This document shows, piece by piece, positions 1 to 9,278 of a stretch of 38,594 nt of DNA. Every line of letters starts with the position of its first letter. Position 1 is the stretch's first letter. Source of the DNA: Porticoccaceae bacterium (GTDB taxonomy: Bacteria; Pseudomonadota; Gammaproteobacteria; Pseudomonadales; Porticoccaceae); NCBI GenBank assembly GCA_029254005.1, contig JAQWYJ010000098.1, forward strand, positions 1 through 38,594, in the 5' to 3' direction. Below the pieces are notes generated by a model. The model worked only from the letters and a program-made list of their open reading frames with translations. It did not search any database and was not told where the DNA came from. The translations under genes and the position numbers were made by a program.

Positions 1-1141
1 CACCCTGTCCCAGTAAACCGAAGGCTGCATCAGTGGGGGCGAACACAGTGAACGTAGCGTCGGGGTCATCAAGCACTGTATCCAAGCCTGTAGCCTGGAG
101 AGCAGCGACTAACGTATCAAAGCTACCGTTTGCAACAGCAACATCTACGATTGATGCTGGTGGACTAGGGAGTTCTACGTCGGCTATCACCACCGTGTCG
201 ATGACGTGAATAATTCCATTGGTTGTATAAATATCGGTGACTTCAACTGTGGCTCCACCGAAAGTGAGGGTGTCCGATTCTGTATTTATCGCAACTGGTA
301 TTCCAACTTCGGCAACTGTAGGTGCAGAACTACCGTTGAGGGTATAAGCGGTAACCGCGTCTACTTCACCAGCGACCACATGTTGTAACAAAATGTCGCT
401 AAGCACATCGGTGTTGGCCAGGAGCAGATCGATAGTTTCTTGGTCGATCATTGCGAAAGCGTCGTCAGTGGGTGCGAACACAGTAAATGACTGAGTGTCG
501 TCTGCAAGAACGGCATCCAAGCCCGTGGCCTGAAGTGTCGCGACCAACGTTTCAAAGCCACCTGCTGCAATAGCGGTATCGACTATATTAGCGGTAGGTT
601 CACCACGATCTGCTGGCGGTATCAATACAGCATCAATTACATGAATGACACCATTATCTGCTTCCACATCGACGAGAGTGACTGTCGTTGTGTTGATCAA
701 AAGGCTATCACCGTCAAGGGACAGACCCACTGAGTCGCCGTTTACCATAGCTACGGTTGAGCCGGCGCTGGAAATGGCCGCACTTGAATCCACTTCGCTG
801 TCGATAACATGATAGGTGAGAATGTCGGTAAGCGTTTCGGTATCAGCCAAAAGCGCATCGATTGTTTCTTGGCCCAGCAGATCGAAGGCGTCATCTGTGG
901 GCGCGAATACGGTGAAACTGCTATCCATGTCCGCCAATGTGGCATCAAGTCCTGTGGCTTGGAGAGCGGCTACCAGGGTGGTGAAGTTGCCGTTTGAAAC
1001 CGCTACATCAACAATGCTTTGCAGCTCGGGCTCGGGCTCCGGAACCGGCTGTGGATCTGGTTCGTGTTTTGTACCGCTGCCACACCCTTGCAGAACTAGC
1101 GCTACGACGAATAAAAAACTAGTTACCTTTGGAAAATTCAT
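1..1141 (-). CDS. FAS1 (fasciclin) repeat lipoprotein, 3' end outside window
   Basis: The gene reads off the left edge, so only the first 380 codons are visible. The start is an ATG preceded by GGAG seven bases upstream. Residues 1-20 are a lipoprotein signal ending in the lipobox LQGC (Cys20). A Pro/Glu-rich linker of alternating P-E/P-D pairs follows (about residues 28-40). Then come FAS1 domains starting near residues 42, 184 and 328. Each opens with a SIVD-type motif and carries the FTVFAPTDxAF signature. The third is truncated by the window. Repeat spacing is about 143 residues and the copies are similar, pointing to internal duplication. FAS1 domains mediate adhesion or matrix contacts, so an outer-membrane or surface-exposed lipoprotein is likely. 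The exact ligand is unknown. The family call is secure. Confidence 0.9.
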   Translation of the reverse strand, partial: MNFPKVTSFLFVVALVLQGCGSGTKHEPDPQPVPEPEPELQSIVDVAVSNGNFTTLVAALQATGLDATLADMDSSFTVFAPTDDAFDLLGQETIDALLADTETLTDILTYHVIDSEVDSSAAISSAGSTVAMVNGDSVGLSLDGDSLLINTTTVTLVDVEADNGVIHVIDAVLIPPADRGEPTANIVDTAIAAGGFETLVATLQATGLDAVLADDTQSFTVFAPTDDAFAMIDQETIDLLLANTDVLSDILLQHVVAGEVDAVTAYTLNGSSAPTVAEVGIPVAINTESDTLTFGGATVEVTDIYTTNGIIHVIDTVVIADVELPSPPASIVDVAVANGSFDTLVAALQATGLDTVLDDPDATFTVFAPTDAAFGLLGQG

Positions 1142-1471
1142 AGTGATCTCCGTTGTTGTTTTGTGGGTCAAGATTTTAGATCTTGCGTTCACTGACGCAA
1201 AAAAAGCTGCATCGATAACAAAATGTACGCTGAGAATAACGAAATGGTTGCCATTAATTTTTAAATAAATTTTAATTGTGAACTAGATATCGCGAATAGC
1301 GATTATATCTAAAAGCGTATAATAGCTTGTATTATGGTGTTGGTAGACCCCTGTAATGGGCATTAAGGGCAATTGGCTTTGTGTTAGAAATGGCTGTTAT
1401 TCAGGTTTATTTTGATAGCAATGCATAATCACTATTTTTTGATTCGCGGTGGGTTCTCTTACTCTTAGTGT
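1142..1471. other. Intergenic region upstream of the FAS1 gene
   Basis: This is 330 bases of AT-rich DNA between the FAS1 gene start and the stop of the amidohydrolase; both genes read leftwards. It should hold the FAS1 promoter. A minus-strand TATAAT lies at 1307-1302 and overlaps a dyad described separately, but no good -35 was found at the right distance. A second TATAAT on the plus strand (1318-1323) has no gene to drive. No hairpin with a T-run follows the amidohydrolase stop, and no coding sequence was seen. Confidence 0.5.
1284..1311. promoter_or_regulatory. Dyad overlapping the putative FAS1 promoter
   Basis: The arms TAGATAT (1284-1290) and ATATCTA (1305-1311) are perfect inverted copies. 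Nested inside them is a second pair, ATCGC (1289-1293) and GCGAT (1299-1303), around a GAATA centre. The dyad overlaps the minus-strand TATAAT at 1307-1302, about 165 bases upstream of the FAS1 start. It could be an operator, or a hairpin near the start of the leader. No regulator is identified. Confidence 0.3.
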
Positions 1472-3238
1472 CTAGGGGCGACCCATTCGAGAAAGACCGA
1501 CCAGACCAATTTTAGGTTTTAAGTTAGCTGATTTGTTCACATAAAGTTGGCCCTTATATACAGTGGCAAGCACTGGTATGTCCTTGATTAGCATTGGATC
1601 GATCTTAAAGGGGTTGTATTTGAGAATGGTAAAGTTAGCAGTTTTTCCTGATTCAATAGAGCCAATTTGATTTTCTAAGTTGATGGTTCTAGCTGCTGAA
1701 ATGGTGATCCCTTGCATAGCTGTATAAGTATCCACGCGCTGCTCTTGCGATACTTTTGTTTTGCCAGAAGTAACTCGATTAATCGCGGTCCAAGCAAGGG
1801 TTAATGGCTCTATGGGTGCCATAGCAAAATCAGAATGGTACGAAGTTGGTATGCGCCGTTTGGCTAGTGAGTTTAAAGCAACTAAATTTCTAGCTCTTTG
1901 CGCTCCCAATCCGTTTTCGGCGTATTTGTCTGAAAGTGCCCAAAGATAGTAAGGGTTCACTGATGCCTCTACGCCCATTTCTGCGATTTGCTGTGCCATA
2001 AGATCGGTGAAATAGCCCATGTGATGTAATGTTAGTCGGTGATCCTGACGTGGATTTTCTTGTTGGTCTATCGCTGCAAAGTCAAGCACTTGTTGAATAC
2101 CTTTGTCGCCATTGGCATGAATGTGCAGTTTATAGTTTGCATTCCAATAGAGGCTCATTTGTTCTTGTAGCATGTTCAATGGTGTCATCCATTCACCATG
2201 ATGACCGTCTGTGTAGTCATCTTTCATCTGCATTAACTGCGAGTAGATAGCGCCATCAGCGAATAGTTTGACCTGATTGGGTAAGAACTTGAGGTTGTTA
2301 GTATTGTATTCAGGTAGTGTTTTAATAAAGGAAAATGCTGCTTGGTTGCCACCTTTCATAGATGCGAGTTGGGTCCCATTGGGAATAAGATACACATCAT
2401 AAGGAGGATTTTTGTCCATTTCGCTTTTCAGCAGGGCGTATTCCCCCTCGAAACTTACATTGGGGAATCCAGGTTCGGCAATAGTAGTGATGCCGTTCTT
2501 CCTTATTAGCTGGGTCATCATGGACAAGCCTTTCATGTAACTGCTGCCGTCAAGCAGAAGGGGCGCCATCTTTGGTGCCAATGCCATCCATCCACCTTCA
2601 TAAAAATGACCCTTAGCCCAATCGACTTGTGGGTTACCATGAAAGTCACGCTCAGTAATCTTCATAGTATCAATAGCTGCGTCATTAAGGTAAATCTCAT
2701 GAAAGGACCGATGAATAACAGCAATAGGTTGATCGTTTGATATATTATTTAGCAAAGATCTTGAGAGGTCACCGTGCCAGAGTTGATGGTATCCCCAGAC
2801 AAAAAATATTTTATCAGTACTTGCTTTAGCATCCACAGATTTAGCAAGACGATGCATATAGGCGTCATGGCCACTAACACCTTTTTTAGTTTCATCAGGA
2901 AGAACCCAGTCATAAGGTGCGATTATTTCATTGGGGAGTATGCTTGCTGCCAGTGATGCATGCACATGAGGTTCAATAAATCCTGGCATCATAGTGCGTC
3001 CATTGAGCAGACGATGCTTGGCTTTCGGATACTTTCTGTTAGCTTCCGCCCTTGCGCCAACAAAAATAATAATATCACTGTCGACCACCACTGCTTCGGC
3101 ATAAGAAAGAGAGGAACCGCTCATTGTTATAATGTCACCACCTAAATAAATCGTCGTAGACGACTTACCAATACCACGGGAATCACTATTACATCCAGCA
3201 ACCAGTGCGAGCAAAATCATCCAATATAAATGCCTCAT
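1472..3238 (-). CDS. YtcJ-like amidohydrolase (amidohydrolase_3 family), lipoprotein
   Basis: A 588-residue metal-dependent hydrolase of the amidohydrolase superfamily. An N-terminal signal ends in the lipobox LVAGC (Cys16), so it is predicted to be exported and lipid-anchored. Superfamily metal-site motifs are visible: H91-x-H93 in GFIEPHVHA, a later LHIHANGD, LHHMGYFT and the C-terminal YHSDFAMAP with its conserved Asp. The C terminus carries the usual IGSIESGKTANF beta-sandwich motif. Relatives hydrolyse amides, formamides or imides, but substrate cannot be told from sequence. GAGG lies seven bases before the ATG. It is transcribed in the same direction as the crtI group, 89 bases beyond it, so it may be a separate unit or a distal member. 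Confidence 0.85.
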   Translation of the reverse strand: MRHLYWMILLALVAGCNSDSRGIGKSSTTIYLGGDIITMSGSSLSYAEAVVVDSDIIIFVGARAEANRKYPKAKHRLLNGRTMMPGFIEPHVHASLAASILPNEIIAPYDWVLPDETKKGVSGHDAYMHRLAKSVDAKASTDKIFFVWGYHQLWHGDLSRSLLNNISNDQPIAVIHRSFHEIYLNDAAIDTMKITERDFHGNPQVDWAKGHFYEGGWMALAPKMAPLLLDGSSYMKGLSMMTQLIRKNGITTIAEPGFPNVSFEGEYALLKSEMDKNPPYDVYLIPNGTQLASMKGGNQAAFSFIKTLPEYNTNNLKFLPNQVKLFADGAIYSQLMQMKDDYTDGHHGEWMTPLNMLQEQMSLYWNANYKLHIHANGDKGIQQVLDFAAIDQQENPRQDHRLTLHHMGYFTDLMAQQIAEMGVEASVNPYYLWALSDKYAENGLGAQRARNLVALNSLAKRRIPTSYHSDFAMAPIEPLTLAWTAINRVTSGKTKVSQEQRVDTYTAMQGITISAARTINLENQIGSIESGKTANFTILKYNPFKIDPMLIKDIPVLATVYKGQLYVNKSANLKPKIGLVGLSRMGRP

Positions 3239-3327
3239 TTCAACCTCTTAACACGCAACTTTGACGATCTACAATGACTATTCAAACGGATTTTTATAAA
3301 AATAGAAAGGGCTATTGATCTTATTGT

Positions 3328-3525
3328 TTAGAATCCTAGATCTTCTTGGGTGACACTGACCTGAATATGATCACCTTGAATCTCAGTATTAATGAGTATC
3401 GGTCTACAGCATACAAAACAGTCTTCTGTGTAGGTTTGTGATTCAGACGGATCAATTAAAAGTGTAATAGTCTCCCAACAAAAAGGACATGTGACTCGCT
3501 CTTCAGCTAACTCAAAGGACATCAT
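3328..3525 (-). CDS. CPXCG-motif cysteine-rich zinc-ribbon protein
   Basis: A 65-residue protein with two cysteine knuckles: CPFC at residues 13-16, and CFVCC at residues 36-40. This is the pattern of the small gammaproteobacterial CPXCG family (Cys_rich_CPXG), presumed to bind zinc, with no established function. Its ATG overlaps the crtI stop in an ATGA arrangement (4 bases), so translation is probably coupled to crtI. There are two adjacent Met codons and the first is used here. The family is widespread next to unrelated genes, so the neighbourhood does not imply a carotenoid role. Confidence 0.8.
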   Translation of the reverse strand: MMSFELAEERVTCPFCWETITLLIDPSESQTYTEDCFVCCRPILINTEIQGDHIQVSVTQEDLGF

Positions 3526-5159
3526 GAATCATTCCGCCATTGATCAATGGTTTCTGAAAAATCGTCAGCTATAGCACGTGCGGTCATTTTTGCTGACATC
3601 ATAACACTAGGTGTTCCAGCGCCAGGTTGTGAGCTAGCACCAACCAAATACAGACCATTTATGTCTTCGGATCGGTTGTGTGGTCTAAAAAAAGCTGACT
3701 GAGTTAGGCGTGGCTCGACACCAAAACTGTTACCAAGATGGCTGTTGAGAGTATGTTCAAAGTAATCAGGAGTGACAAATTCACTGTGCACTAGATTACT
3801 CATAAGATCAGGAATATAACCCTCTTCGTCAAGAAACTTAAGTACGGTGTTAGTTAGTTTTGGGCCCTCCATTGACCAGTCGATGCCACTACCATTGTGA
3901 GGTACAGGTATTAGCGTGTAGGCAGCATGGTGACCTTTGGGAGCAAGCTTTGAGTCAGTAATGGTTGGTATATGAAGATACTGACTAAAGTCGCTAGCTA
4001 ATATTTTGCGTTTGAAAATATCGGTTAGTAGTTCCTCATAGCGAGGGCCAAGTATAATGTTGTGATGCCGAAGATCTAAATTTCCTGTGTCTTTAAAGCC
4101 AAAATAAACGACCAACAGTGACATCGAGTAGTGCATGTTCCGAACCCGCCAATTCGGATTCCAGCGCCTGTGCTGCGGATCAATAAGCTTCATGTACGTA
4201 TGCGCATAGTCGGCATTACTAATCACTGCATCCGCTATGATTACCTCACCATTAGTGAGTGTTAAACCTTTTATAGTAGGTTTCTTAAACCACCTTTCAC
4301 GATCAACCACATCAATGCTTGATACCTCTGATTGATAGCGAATAACGCCACCCATTTCTTCAAATTTTTTGACCATACCCTGCACTAACGCTCCGGTGCC
4401 ACCCATGACATAGTGCACACCCCAGGTTTTTTCTACGAAGTGAATCATTGCGTAAATAGCGGGCACGGCAAGTGGATTACCACCAATTAATAAGGTTTCA
4501 AAACTAAACACTTGGCGTAGTTTATGGTTGCTAAAATAACGGCTGGTGAAGGAAAAAAGACTGCGTACGGCGTCTAGCTTTAATAGGTCTGGCAGTACCT
4601 TTAGCATCGTAAATGCATCGTTAAAGAAAGTGTATCCAAGCTCTAAGAACCCACGTTTAAATATGGCCTGTGCATCTTTATGGAAACGCTCATAACCGTC
4701 TAAATCTTCTGGTGCAATCTTTTGTATTTGCTCGCGGGTACGCACAGGATCGCCATCATAATCGAAATAGCTCTTGTCATCGAAATAAATTCTATAAAAT
4801 GGTTTGATAGGAACAATGTCAGCATAGGCAGCAGTTGCGCTGCCTATGCTGTGACTGGTATCCATAATGTGAATTGGAAAATCCGGCTGATCTAAGTTGT
4901 CAGTGTCTCGCTTTAGCGCAAATAATTCCTCGATAAAGTGTGGCACGGTGATAACAGTGGGCCCCATATCAAATGTAAAACCATTCACTTTCTTGACATA
5001 AGCTCGTCCACCAGGGGCATCAAGCTTTTCAACAACGGTGGTGTCAAACCCAATACTTTGTAAACGTATAGCTAGTGACAAACCGCCAAACCCAGCGCCA
5101 ATAATGACTGCGCGGCTACGCTCATTGCTCATAGAAACCCCATTAAATGGTAATGTCAT
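3522..5159 (-). CDS. crtI: Phytoene desaturase (CrtI type)
   Basis: An FAD-dependent desaturase converting phytoene to lycopene, the step between CrtB and CrtY. The Rossmann motif GAGFGG is at residues 21-26. It is followed by GGRAYV and the CrtI-typical [12 protein letters not shown], then [22 protein letters not shown] and [12 protein letters not shown]. The carotenoid-desaturase C-terminal signature begins [14 protein letters not shown] and ends in [11 protein letters not shown]. The 545-residue length is slightly long for bacterial CrtI. The first ATG has AGGA six bases upstream; an in-frame ATG at 5132 (MSNERS) is also possible. It starts 8 bases after the crotonase stop and overlaps the CPXCG gene by 4. 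It is the only crtI here and lies outside the crt/proteorhodopsin cluster, about 10 kb downstream on the same strand. Confidence 0.88.
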   Translation of the reverse strand: MTLPFNGVSMSNERSRAVIIGAGFGGLSLAIRLQSIGFDTTVVEKLDAPGGRAYVKKVNGFTFDMGPTVITVPHFIEELFALKRDTDNLDQPDFPIHIMDTSHSIGSATAAYADIVPIKPFYRIYFDDKSYFDYDGDPVRTREQIQKIAPEDLDGYERFHKDAQAIFKRGFLELGYTFFNDAFTMLKVLPDLLKLDAVRSLFSFTSRYFSNHKLRQVFSFETLLIGGNPLAVPAIYAMIHFVEKTWGVHYVMGGTGALVQGMVKKFEEMGGVIRYQSEVSSIDVVDRERWFKKPTIKGLTLTNGEVIIADAVISNADYAHTYMKLIDPQHRRWNPNWRVRNMHYSMSLLVVYFGFKDTGNLDLRHHNIILGPRYEELLTDIFKRKILASDFSQYLHIPTITDSKLAPKGHHAAYTLIPVPHNGSGIDWSMEGPKLTNTVLKFLDEEGYIPDLMSNLVHSEFVTPDYFEHTLNSHLGNSFGVEPRLTQSAFFRPHNRSEDINGLYLVGASSQPGAGTPSVMMSAKMTARAIADDFSETIDQWRNDS

Positions 5160-5167
5160 TAGAAGTC

Positions 5168-6268
5168 CTAATCCAGATCAGCTAAGGGATGTTCTTCTGC
5201 CGACCAAGGGCTAACAAAAAAAGGATCCACCATTGTCGAAGAAACATCTTCAATACGAGCTGGGTTCCATGCTGGACTATTATCTTTGTCTATAACGAGG
5301 GCGCGAATACCTTCAACAGTGTCTGTTGCAGCTCCGGTACGCGCCAGATGGTAAGCATAAAAACAGTGTCTTACTAAACTGCGCTCTAGTCGTAACTCAT
5401 CAGCTAGAGACATGTGCCTACCCAATTGGATTTGTCGCAGAGATACATGCAGCATCAGTGGCGATCGTTTATTTAGCAGATCTGAGGTTTCCTGCGCCCA
5501 AGGAGTATCAATTTGTTTCAGCTTTTTTAGTATATCCGCAGGAGATGCCTGATTAAATACTCGATCTATGTCGGTGGTTAACCAGCGATCATCCTCCGCT
5601 AACTGCAGATTGTCGATGACGCTGTGCAGTCTGCTGATACGTTGCTCCACTGTCATCATTTCGTTATTAGTCAGGCTGTCCCACAGATCGTTTAAGTTGT
5701 CACTGCTCACGGCGCGGTCAGCCAAATTGGCGGCTAATGCTTCAGCACCACTGAGCACCTTTCCTGAGAGTCCCAAGTATTCACCGCTGTAGCCAGGACA
5801 TTTGGGCAAAAAATAGCCGCCGCCGACATCAGGGAACAGACCAATATTGGTCTCTGGCATAGCTATTTTAGTGCGTTCAGTCACTAGACGCAGTGAGGCA
5901 CCCTGAGAAATACCCATGCCTCCACCCATGACGATGCCGTCCATAAAGGCAAGGTAAGGTTTCGGATAATTAAATATCAGGTGATTGAGTCGATATTCTT
6001 CTGTGAAAAAAGCCTCTAAATCGGCATCTTCTGCAATGCCGGCACGGTGAAAGAAACGAATATCGCCACCAGCGCAGAACGCTCCAAAGGGCCCCTCTTG
6101 GTTAGATCCCCTAATAGCCACGGCCTCAACACTTTGGTCATTCTTCCATTTCAGCAGAGCAGTGGAAATATCTCTGACCATATCTAATGTTAAAGCATTG
6201 AGTGCTGCCGGACGATCAAGCGTGATTTGTCCAACACCAGCAACAATGGCGGTAATAATATTGCTCAA
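5168..6268 (-). CDS. Enoyl-CoA hydratase/isomerase family, 3-hydroxyisobutyryl-CoA hydrolase type
   Basis: A 366-residue crotonase-fold protein. The oxyanion-hole segments are FCAGGD (64-69) and GIVMGGGMG (111-119). The sequence [19 protein letters not shown] carries Glu139 and Asp147. That spacing and context match the catalytic pair of 3-hydroxyisobutyryl-CoA hydrolase, and the length (about 350-380 residues) fits that branch rather than short enoyl-CoA hydratases. The expected reaction is HIBYL-CoA to 3-hydroxyisobutyrate plus CoA in valine breakdown. Paralogues of this branch can act on other acyl-CoAs, so the substrate is inferred. It is first in a minus-strand group with crtI and the CPXCG gene. 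It faces the divergent acyl-CoA synthetase, which suggests shared acyl-CoA metabolism. Confidence 0.8.
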   Translation of the reverse strand: MSNIITAIVAGVGQITLDRPAALNALTLDMVRDISTALLKWKNDQSVEAVAIRGSNQEGPFGAFCAGGDIRFFHRAGIAEDADLEAFFTEEYRLNHLIFNYPKPYLAFMDGIVMGGGMGISQGASLRLVTERTKIAMPETNIGLFPDVGGGYFLPKCPGYSGEYLGLSGKVLSGAEALAANLADRAVSSDNLNDLWDSLTNNEMMTVEQRISRLHSVIDNLQLAEDDRWLTTDIDRVFNQASPADILKKLKQIDTPWAQETSDLLNKRSPLMLHVSLRQIQLGRHMSLADELRLERSLVRHCFYAYHLARTGAATDTVEGIRALVIDKDNSPAWNPARIEDVSSTMVDPFFVSPWSAEEHPLADLD

Positions 6269-6753
6269 AATGAGACTCCATAAGAAAATAATTGCCCTGA
6301 AACAGTAGCGAAAACGATCTCTAATGTCGACAAAAATAGTTGCTCGACGTTATTTATACTGAGCGCGAAGCGCGCCATATCGCATATCACTACGTGGTGT
6401 AAATGTCCTACACCAACCTATACAGGATTTGTTATTGGTTTTAGTCTCAGAAACACAGTTTCTCTGTCGTGGTTCAATGCAAGCTGGGTTCAGTGGTTTC
6501 CTTTATTGGCAGTGGGTTGCTTTTTGTCACAATTATAATGATATCTCAGGGTGATATTTTTCCTCATCAATTTGGTGATGTTCGGTTGCTCTGATTTTGT
6601 CTGATTAGACCCTGATTGATATTGTAGTTATTTTCGATGACATTATTAGTTGAGTCAGAGTAAGCTATGAGTTAATTTTAAAAAATTTTAGTGTTTACTA
6701 CAGTGTGAAGCTTTTTAGATAACCTTAAGTCTACGTTCAAACGGAGATAAAAT
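6269..6753. other. Divergent intergenic region between crotonase and acyl-CoA synthetase
   Basis: These 485 bases separate the two divergent transcription units and must hold both promoters. No coding sequence was seen. The part near the crotonase gene (6361-6420) is symmetry-rich: an ATAT-CGC-ATAT element, a GCGC-rich stretch, and the palindrome described separately. The half nearer the synthetase is strongly AT-rich. Promoter hexamers could not be assigned with confidence. Confidence 0.6.
6395..6415. promoter_or_regulatory. 21-bp palindrome, candidate operator
   Basis: The arms TGGTGTA (6395-6401) and TACACCA (6409-6415) are perfect inverted copies around a 7-base spacer. The element lies about 127 bases before the crotonase start, in the divergent region opposite an acyl-CoA synthetase. 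Size and symmetry suit a dimeric repressor site, and TetR- or FadR-like regulators often control such genes, but no regulator gene is next to it. This is an inference from symmetry and position. Confidence 0.4.
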
Positions 6754-8298
6754 ATGTATATTGGCGATCTTGCAAAACAGACTCCTGATAAAGCGGCCTA
6801 CATCATGGCAGGCAGTGGTGAAATAGTTACTTATAAGCAGCTTAATGAACGGTCCTGTCAAACATCACAATTGTTTAGGTCTTTAGGTCTACGTACAGGC
6901 GATCATATTGCGCTATTAATGGAAAATAACGCCCGCTTTCTTGAAATTTGCAAGGCAGCAGCACGGTCAGGTTTGTTTTACACTGCCATTAGTTCACGTT
7001 TAACGGTAAGTGAAGCTGCTTATATTGTTAATGACTGTGGTGCAAAATTATTTATTAGTTCTTCGGTATTAAAAAACATAGCTACTGAACTTTTAGAGCA
7101 TATGCCCAAGATAGAGCATCGGCTTATGGTGAATGGAACTTTTGATGGCTACCAAAGTTATGAGGCTATGCGTGATAGTATGCCAAAAAATCCGATTGCC
7201 GATGAGGCGGCAGGCGTCGATATGCTTTATTCATCTGGAACTACGGGACAACCAAAGGGCGTAAAGATTCCATTGCCAGACCTTGCCGTAGGTGAAGAGT
7301 CCTCTGCCCTAGTCATGTTGGCCAGAGGGCTTTATGGGTTTAGTAAAGATATAATTTACCTTTCTCCAGCACCTCTCTATCATGCGGCACCCCTGCGCTA
7401 CAATCTTGCGACATTACTTTTTGGCGGAACAAGTGTGGTGATGGAAGATTTTAATGCTGAGCAAGCACTGCAATTAATCGAGAAATACAAGATTACTCAC
7501 AGTCAGTGGGTACCCACTATGTTCGTAAAAATGCTTAAATTGCCAGACCATACTCGCTCTCAATACGATGTTTCTTCTCTTCAAGTTGCAATACATGCCG
7601 CGGCACCCTGCCCTGTAGAAATTAAAGAACAAATGCTCCGATGGTGGGGTCCTATAATTTTTGAATACTACGCAGGCTCTGAGGGCAATGGATTTTGTGC
7701 AATTAACTCAGAAGAATGGCTGGCTCACAGAGGTAGTGTCGGCCGGGCGATGTTGGGTGTTATACGTATCTGTGACGATGATGAGAATGAACTTGCTGTT
7801 GGCGAAGAGGGCACTATTTATTTCGCAGAAGGCCCAGCCTTTGAATACTATAACGACCCAAAAAAGACACAATCATCAAAGCATTCTAAAGGCTGGACTA
7901 CGCTTGGAGATGTTGGCCGCATAGATGATGAGGGTTTTTTGTATCTGACTGACCGCAAGGCGTTTATGATTATCTCGGGGGGTGTAAATATTTACCCGCA
8001 AGAGTCGGAGAATAGGCTGATCATGCATCCAAAAGTAGCCGATGTGGCAGTATTTGGCATTCCTAATACTGATTTTGGCGAAGAGGTAAAAGCAGTTGTT
8101 CAGCCAGTGAATTGGGAGGATGTGAGTCCAGAGTTAGCTGATGAGTTAATGGTATACTGTCAGCAGTATCTGGCAAAAATTAAGTGCCCAAAATCTATCG
8201 ACTTTGATCGAGAATTACCTCGGCATCCCACCGGTAAGCTTTACAAACGCCTTCTCAAGGACAAATATTGGGTGGAGCATAAGAGTCAAATTATATAA
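6754..8298 (+). CDS. Acyl-CoA synthetase (AMP-binding, class I adenylate-forming)
   Basis: A 514-residue ligase that activates a carboxylic acid to its acyl-adenylate and then to the CoA thioester. The P-loop motif YSSGTTGQPKG is near residues 159-169. The A5-type segment EYYAGSEGNG follows, then TLGDVGRIDDEGFLYLTDRK with the hinge Asp. The C-terminal PTGKLYKR carries the catalytic Lys (about 495). Length and motifs resemble fatty-acid or bile/sterol side-chain CoA ligases, but chain-length preference cannot be read. GGAG lies eight bases before the ATG. It is divergent from the HIBYL-CoA-hydrolase-like gene and stands alone on the plus strand. Confidence 0.88.
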   Translation: MYIGDLAKQTPDKAAYIMAGSGEIVTYKQLNERSCQTSQLFRSLGLRTGDHIALLMENNARFLEICKAAARSGLFYTAISSRLTVSEAAYIVNDCGAKLFISSSVLKNIATELLEHMPKIEHRLMVNGTFDGYQSYEAMRDSMPKNPIADEAAGVDMLYSSGTTGQPKGVKIPLPDLAVGEESSALVMLARGLYGFSKDIIYLSPAPLYHAAPLRYNLATLLFGGTSVVMEDFNAEQALQLIEKYKITHSQWVPTMFVKMLKLPDHTRSQYDVSSLQVAIHAAAPCPVEIKEQMLRWWGPIIFEYYAGSEGNGFCAINSEEWLAHRGSVGRAMLGVIRICDDDENELAVGEEGTIYFAEGPAFEYYNDPKKTQSSKHSKGWTTLGDVGRIDDEGFLYLTDRKAFMIISGGVNIYPQESENRLIMHPKVADVAVFGIPNTDFGEEVKAVVQPVNWEDVSPELADELMVYCQQYLAKIKCPKSIDFDRELPRHPTGKLYKRLLKDKYWVEHKSQII

Positions 8299-8530
8299 GG
8301 TATATTCTCTCGGTTAGCGTATTGCGTCTTCCTCACACTTCGTCTTTTCCGGTTAGCTCCCGCTGACTGCTGTGGTGTGCACAAAGTAACTTTTTTGATG
8401 GCTAACTGATGTTTGTAACGTAAATTTTTTTGTCGTGCGACATTAATTGACGGTGATAATTTATATAGTTTTGTAGAAAACTGAACACAATTAAAGTTTT
8501 TTCTTTTACTGTCGATTGTTCGATGGTTGG

Positions 8531-8542
8531 AAAAGATCTTTT
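8531..8542. promoter_or_regulatory. AAAAGATCTTTT palindrome upstream of the 170-residue gene
   Basis: A perfect 12-base palindrome lies 23 bases before the start codon at 8566, so it falls in the leader or near the promoter. A small hairpin, AGTTTT-GTAG-AAAACT, is at 8467-8482. Between 8299 and 8565 nothing coding was seen. An operator role is speculative. Confidence 0.2.
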
Positions 8543-8565
8543 TTAACTAAATTGTGGAACTATAA

Positions 8566-9078
8566 ATGACATCGATTACCGCTGATTTAATGGTTACGCT
8601 TATGCGTAAGCCCAACTATAAAAACTTGCAGCCAGCGGTTACATTTGAGCAACCTATCAATTCAGAATACAAGAAGCTATCTGGCACTAAAAATAGTTTA
8701 ACTACTGTTAAAGATGTGTCCTCAGCTATTCCCAGTTTAGCTGGGGCAAGATTTAGTCGCGATAATGAAAGTTCACTAATTGGGCAATTGTCTAAAGGCT
8801 CTGAGATATTACAAAAAGCGGAAAATGTGGCGTTTAAAATGAGTAGCCTGATTGAGAAAATGCTGCTACAAAAAGATCAGCTTAGCGCCTCAGTTGAGGT
8901 CAATACCTCGCAAGCAGACTATCGGTCAAGAGCAGATATAATGACGCCATCTGTGCAGCCTTCTGTTGAGGATAAGGATATTCAGCTAGCTTTTGTCGGG
9001 ATAAAAACCATAGACGCAGGATCTGTGGAGTCATCACAGGCGCCATTAACTAACTTTTGTCCAGGGTGTGCTGGTTAA
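8566..9078 (+). CDS. Unrecognised 170-residue protein ending in CPGCAG
   Basis: I do not recognise this protein. It has no signal peptide and no membrane segment. Residues about 60-115 look helical and amphipathic (SSLIGQLSKGSEILQKAE, then KMSSLIEKMLLQKDQLSA), suggestive of a short coiled coil. The rest is Ser/Thr-rich and probably flexible. The only cysteines sit at the extreme C terminus, FCPGCAG, forming a CxxC two residues from the end. The ribosome-binding site is weak (GTGGAAC). A perfect hairpin terminator 78 bases after the stop and a palindrome just before the start argue that it is a real single-gene unit. No partner enzyme is adjacent. Confidence 0.6.
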   Translation: MTSITADLMVTLMRKPNYKNLQPAVTFEQPINSEYKKLSGTKNSLTTVKDVSSAIPSLAGARFSRDNESSLIGQLSKGSEILQKAENVAFKMSSLIEKMLLQKDQLSASVEVNTSQADYRSRADIMTPSVQPSVEDKDIQLAFVGIKTIDAGSVESSQAPLTNFCPGCAG

Positions 9079-9156
9079 TCAGTTTTAGTTGTAGCGAAAA
9101 AAACGTTATTGCGAGATATTTTTGTGAAGAGATCTCTTTGGCTTGTCTAGGGATCT

Positions 9157-9178
9157 CGTTATGGTCTTAACCATAACG
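9157..9178 (+). terminator. Rho-independent terminator of the 170-residue gene
   Basis: A perfect 9-bp stem, CGTTATGGT (9157-9165) against ACCATAACG (9170-9178), with loop CTTA. On the plus strand an AT-rich stretch with a run of six T follows within ten bases. The minus-strand reading has no T-run, so it serves the plus-strand gene. Confidence 0.7.
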
Positions 9179-9278
9179 CAAATTATTTTTTATTATATTG
9201 CGTTGGCGATTTAGCGTCTTTGATACCTGATGATCTTAACATTGCGTACCAATCGCGAAACGGTCCAATCACATTTTG

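Noticed and set aside
816-1268. 150-residue plus-strand frame
   Set aside because: It is the opposite strand of the FAS1 gene. Its Ser/Gly-rich composition mirrors the Pro/Glu linker and repeats, and it has no domain or ribosome-binding site.
1318-1323. Plus-strand TATAAT as a promoter
   Set aside because: It would transcribe antisense into the amidohydrolase and has no good -35; it is probably chance in AT-rich DNA.
8566-9078. RiPP precursor reading of the CPGCAG tail
   Set aside because: No modification enzyme, protease or exporter is adjacent, and the long helical body is unlike a short leader peptide.
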